From Micromonospora lutea (GTDB lineage: Bacteria > Actinomycetota > Actinomycetes > Mycobacteriales > Micromonosporaceae), in assembly GCF_016863535.1 (NCBI RefSeq), contig NZ_BOPB01000011.1, forward strand, positions 124,001-188,000: a DNA stretch of 64,000 nucleotides, read 5' to 3'. Position 1 is the stretch's first letter. Every line of letters starts with the position of its first letter. Under the pieces are notes generated by a model that worked only from the letters and a program-made list of their open reading frames with translations, was not told the origin of the DNA and made no database searches. This document shows positions 62,111 through 64,000 of the stretch, piece by piece. The position numbers and the translations under genes were made by a program.

Positions 62111-63073
62111 ATGCTTCGGTCGGTCGCCGTGCTCGTCCTGGACGGGGTCGCCCCGTTCGAGCTCGGCGTACTCGCTGAGGTGTTCGGCACCGACCGCACC
62201 GCTGACGGGCTACCCGGCTACCGCTTCGACGTGTGTGGACCTCGGCAGGCCCCGGTCCGCACCTCCGCCGGTTTCCACCTGGTGCCGAGCGCCGACCTGA
62301 CGCCGCTGGATGAGGCGGACCTGGTCGCCGTTCCCGCACACGCCCCCGCCACCACCGCCCCGGCCGAGGTCCACCAGGCGCTACGCCGGGCCGCCGACCG
62401 GGGCGCGTACCTGTTCAGCGTGTGTGCGGGGGCGTACCTGCTGGGCGAGGCCGGACTGCTCGACGGCCGGGAGTGCACCACCCACTGGCGGCACGTCGAC
62501 GAGTTGCAGCGCCGGCACCCGAGTGCCCGGGTACGCGGCAACTCGCTCTACGTGCAGGACGGCCGCCTGCTCACCAGCGCGGGCACCGCCGCCGGCATCG
62601 ACGCCTGCCTGCACCTGGTACGCCAGGAACACGGCTCGGCGACCGCCACCCGACTCGCCCGACGGATGGTGGTGCCCCCGCACCGCGCCGGCGGACAGGC
62701 CCAGTACATCGAGGCGCCGATCCCGAAGGCACCGGAGGCGCCCACCCTGGAGCCGGTGCTGGAATGGCTGATGGGACATCTGGGCCGGCAGACCACCGTC
62801 GACGAGTTGGCCGCGCGGGCCGGGATGGCACCACGGACGTTCGCCCGTCGGTTCCGTGCCGAGACGGGTACCACCCCGCATGACTGGCTCACCAACCAAC
62901 GCGTCCTGCTGGCCCGCCGGCTGTTGGAGGACACGGCGCTCACCGTGGAGGCGGTGGCCGATCGGGCCGGCTTCGGCGACGCCGCCGCCCTGCGGCACCA
63001 CTTCACCCGCCGGGTCGGTGCCACACCGCAGGCGTACCGCACCACGTTCCGCGACCGGGCTCTCACCGGTTGA
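62111..63073 (+). CDS. GlxA/AdpA-family transcriptional regulator
   Basis: 320 aa. N-terminal DJ-1/PfpI-like domain (VAVLVLDGVAPFELGVLAEVFG; SVCAGAYLLGEAGLLDGRECTTHW, with the nucleophile-elbow-type Cys) and C-terminal AraC double helix-turn-helix (TVDELAARAGMAPRTFARRFRAETGTTPHDWL; EAVADRAGFGDAAALRHHFTRRVGATPQAYR). TACCCT (62099-62104) lies 6 nt before ATG 62111: leaderless. Inserted with the small gene 61821 between tilS and hpt. Targets unknown. Confidence 0.92.
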   Translation: MLRSVAVLVLDGVAPFELGVLAEVFGTDRTADGLPGYRFDVCGPRQAPVRTSAGFHLVPSADLTPLDEADLVAVPAHAPATTAPAEVHQALRRAADRGAYLFSVCAGAYLLGEAGLLDGRECTTHWRHVDELQRRHPSARVRGNSLYVQDGRLLTSAGTAAGIDACLHLVRQEHGSATATRLARRMVVPPHRAGGQAQYIEAPIPKAPEAPTLEPVLEWLMGHLGRQTTVDELAARAGMAPRTFARRFRAETGTTPHDWLTNQRVLLARRLLEDTALTVEAVADRAGFGDAAALRHHFTRRVGATPQAYRTTFRDRALTG

Positions 63074-63091
63074 CCGGGTCACCGGTCAACC
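63068..63091. terminator. Hairpin between convergent regulator and tilS
   Basis: 8-bp perfect arms GGTTGACC/GGTCAACC with an 8-nt loop, overlapping both stop codons. Confidence 0.55.
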
Positions 63092-64000
63092 ACCCGGTGC
63101 TCGACCGTTCGGTGTCGCCGGTGGCAGCTCGGACACCAGCCGATCGGCGCGACGGAGCACCCGCAGCCCGCCCGGAAGGTAGCTGGCTCGTTGGCCACGC
63201 CACGCGGTGACCAGCGCGTCGAGCGCGGCGACATGGCGATGCGACAGCGCGGCCGGCGATGCGCCCAACTCGTGGGCCCAGGCGCGCAGCACCCGACCAC
63301 GCACTGCGGGTGCCAGATCCGCCAGCGCTCCGGTGGCCAATCCACCATCAGGATGCCGGGCCTGACCCAACGCCGCGTCGGCGAGTTCGTCGAGGACGGC
63401 GTTGTCCGCCGCCACCAGCGTGGCGGTACGGGCGAGGTTGTCCAGCACGCCCGGCCCGAGCGCGCTGACCAGCACCGGCAGCACATCGGCGCGGACCCGG
63501 GAGCGGGCGTACGCCGGGTCGCTGTTGTGCGGGTCCTCCCAGGTCGGCAGTCCGAGGGCCACGCAGGCGGCACGGGTCTCCGCCCGCCCGATCTCCAACA
63601 ACGGGCGTACGAGAGGAGTGCCGGCCAGGTCCCGGCGGGCCGGCATGCCGGCGAGTCCGCGCGGGCCAGCGCCCCGAGCCAGCGCGAGCAGTACCGTCTC
63701 CGCCTGATCGTCCCGGGTGTGTCCGGTGAGCAGCGCCGCTGCGCCGTACCGCCCGGCGACCTCGGCCAACGCCTGGTAACGGGCGTCGCGGGCTGCCGCT
63801 TCGGGGCCACCGGGCCGGCCGGCGACCTCGACCCGGACCGTTTCCACCGGTGCCAGACCGGCACCCTGCGCCCAACGCGCCACCGCCTCGGCTCGCTGCC
63901 CCGACCCGGACTGCAACCCGTGATCGACGGTCACCAGCCCGGCGGTGCGGCCCGCCCGGGGCGCCACGAACGCGGTGGCCGCGGCCAGGGCCAGCGAGTC
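63086..64000 (-). CDS. tilS: tRNA(Ile)-lysidine synthase (5' end outside window)
   Basis: 305 codons visible, entering the window at the DSL of the PP-loop (SGGxDS) ATP-binding motif. LVTVDHGLQSGSG, ALLTGHTRDDQAETVLLALARGAGPRGLAGMP and NSDPAYARSRVRADVLP are TilS signatures. It converts C34 of tRNA-Ile2 to lysidine so that AUA is read as Ile. The C-terminal part is short relative to E. coli TilS, usual for actinobacteria. Confidence 0.95.
   Translation of the reverse strand, partial: DSLALAAATAFVAPRAGRTAGLVTVDHGLQSGSGQRAEAVARWAQGAGLAPVETVRVEVAGRPGGPEAAARDARYQALAEVAGRYGAAALLTGHTRDDQAETVLLALARGAGPRGLAGMPARRDLAGTPLVRPLLEIGRAETRAACVALGLPTWEDPHNSDPAYARSRVRADVLPVLVSALGPGVLDNLARTATLVAADNAVLDELADAALGQARHPDGGLATGALADLAPAVRGRVLRAWAHELGASPAALSHRHVAALDALVTAWRGQRASYLPGGLRVLRRADRLVSELPPATPNGRAPGG

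Overview
The window is high-GC actinobacterial chromosome, most like Micromonosporaceae (Micromonospora, Salinispora, Actinoplanes). I infer this from GC-rich third codon positions, frequent GTG starts, Lsr2, CarD, DUF397, DisA and a gene order that matches, from memory, the Mycobacterium tuberculosis segment ispF-ispD-carD-lpqE-radA-disA-...-mutY-...-clpC1-lsr2-lysS-...-coaX-panD-panC-(DUF2520)-...-(DUF3180)-folK-folB-folP-folE-ftsH-...-hpt-...-tilS. That housekeeping backbone is interrupted by accessory blocks, and most of the unusual biology lies in those blocks.

Left to right: a partial DUF397 gene (1-158); a divergent homogentisate/tyrosine catabolic locus (0.3-3.7 kb); the carD-ispD-ispF-TPR operon (3.7-6.8 kb); two small membrane-anchored proteins; a type III polyketide synthase / acyl-CoA-dehydrogenase-like / methyltransferase / UbiA prenyltransferase cluster (8.5-12.4 kb) inserted between carD and lpqE; lpqE, radA, disA, a membrane protein, peptide deformylase, an ACT protein, mutY and a secreted C39-like protease (12.6-19.9 kb); clpC, lsr2, lysS (20.3-25.2 kb); coaX, nadC, nadB, a septum-formation lipoprotein, panD, panC and a DUF2520 protein (25.5-32.3 kb).

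The next accessory block (32.4-41.5 kb) has an NDUFAF7/MidA-type methyltransferase gene directly upstream of a stand-alone nuoD paralogue, a membrane/coiled-coil protein, and an osmoprotectant ABC transporter whose binding protein looks circularly permuted. A permease-like protein, DUF3180, folK, folB and folP follow (41.5-45.3 kb).

Between folP and folE lies a 12.5-kb locus (45.4-58.0 kb) resembling a stripped-down type IV secretion machine: VirB2-, VirB3-, VirB4-, VirB6- and VirB8-like proteins and a lysozyme/M23 cell-wall hydrolase, plus an FtsK-like protein with degenerate nucleotide-binding motifs. No relaxase, integrase, or tRNA/att site is visible. folE, ftsH, hpt, a GlxA/AraC regulator and 5'-truncated tilS close the window.

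Three copies of a 72-74-bp palindromic element (two 23-24-bp arms around an invariant 26-nt core) occur at 25.4, 32.6 and 33.2 kb. Two of them are inside the methyltransferase coding sequence and keep its frame open, like the Rickettsia palindromic elements. At least nine genes have a TANNNT hexamer 6-8 nt before the start codon and no Shine-Dalgarno, suggesting widespread leaderless transcription.
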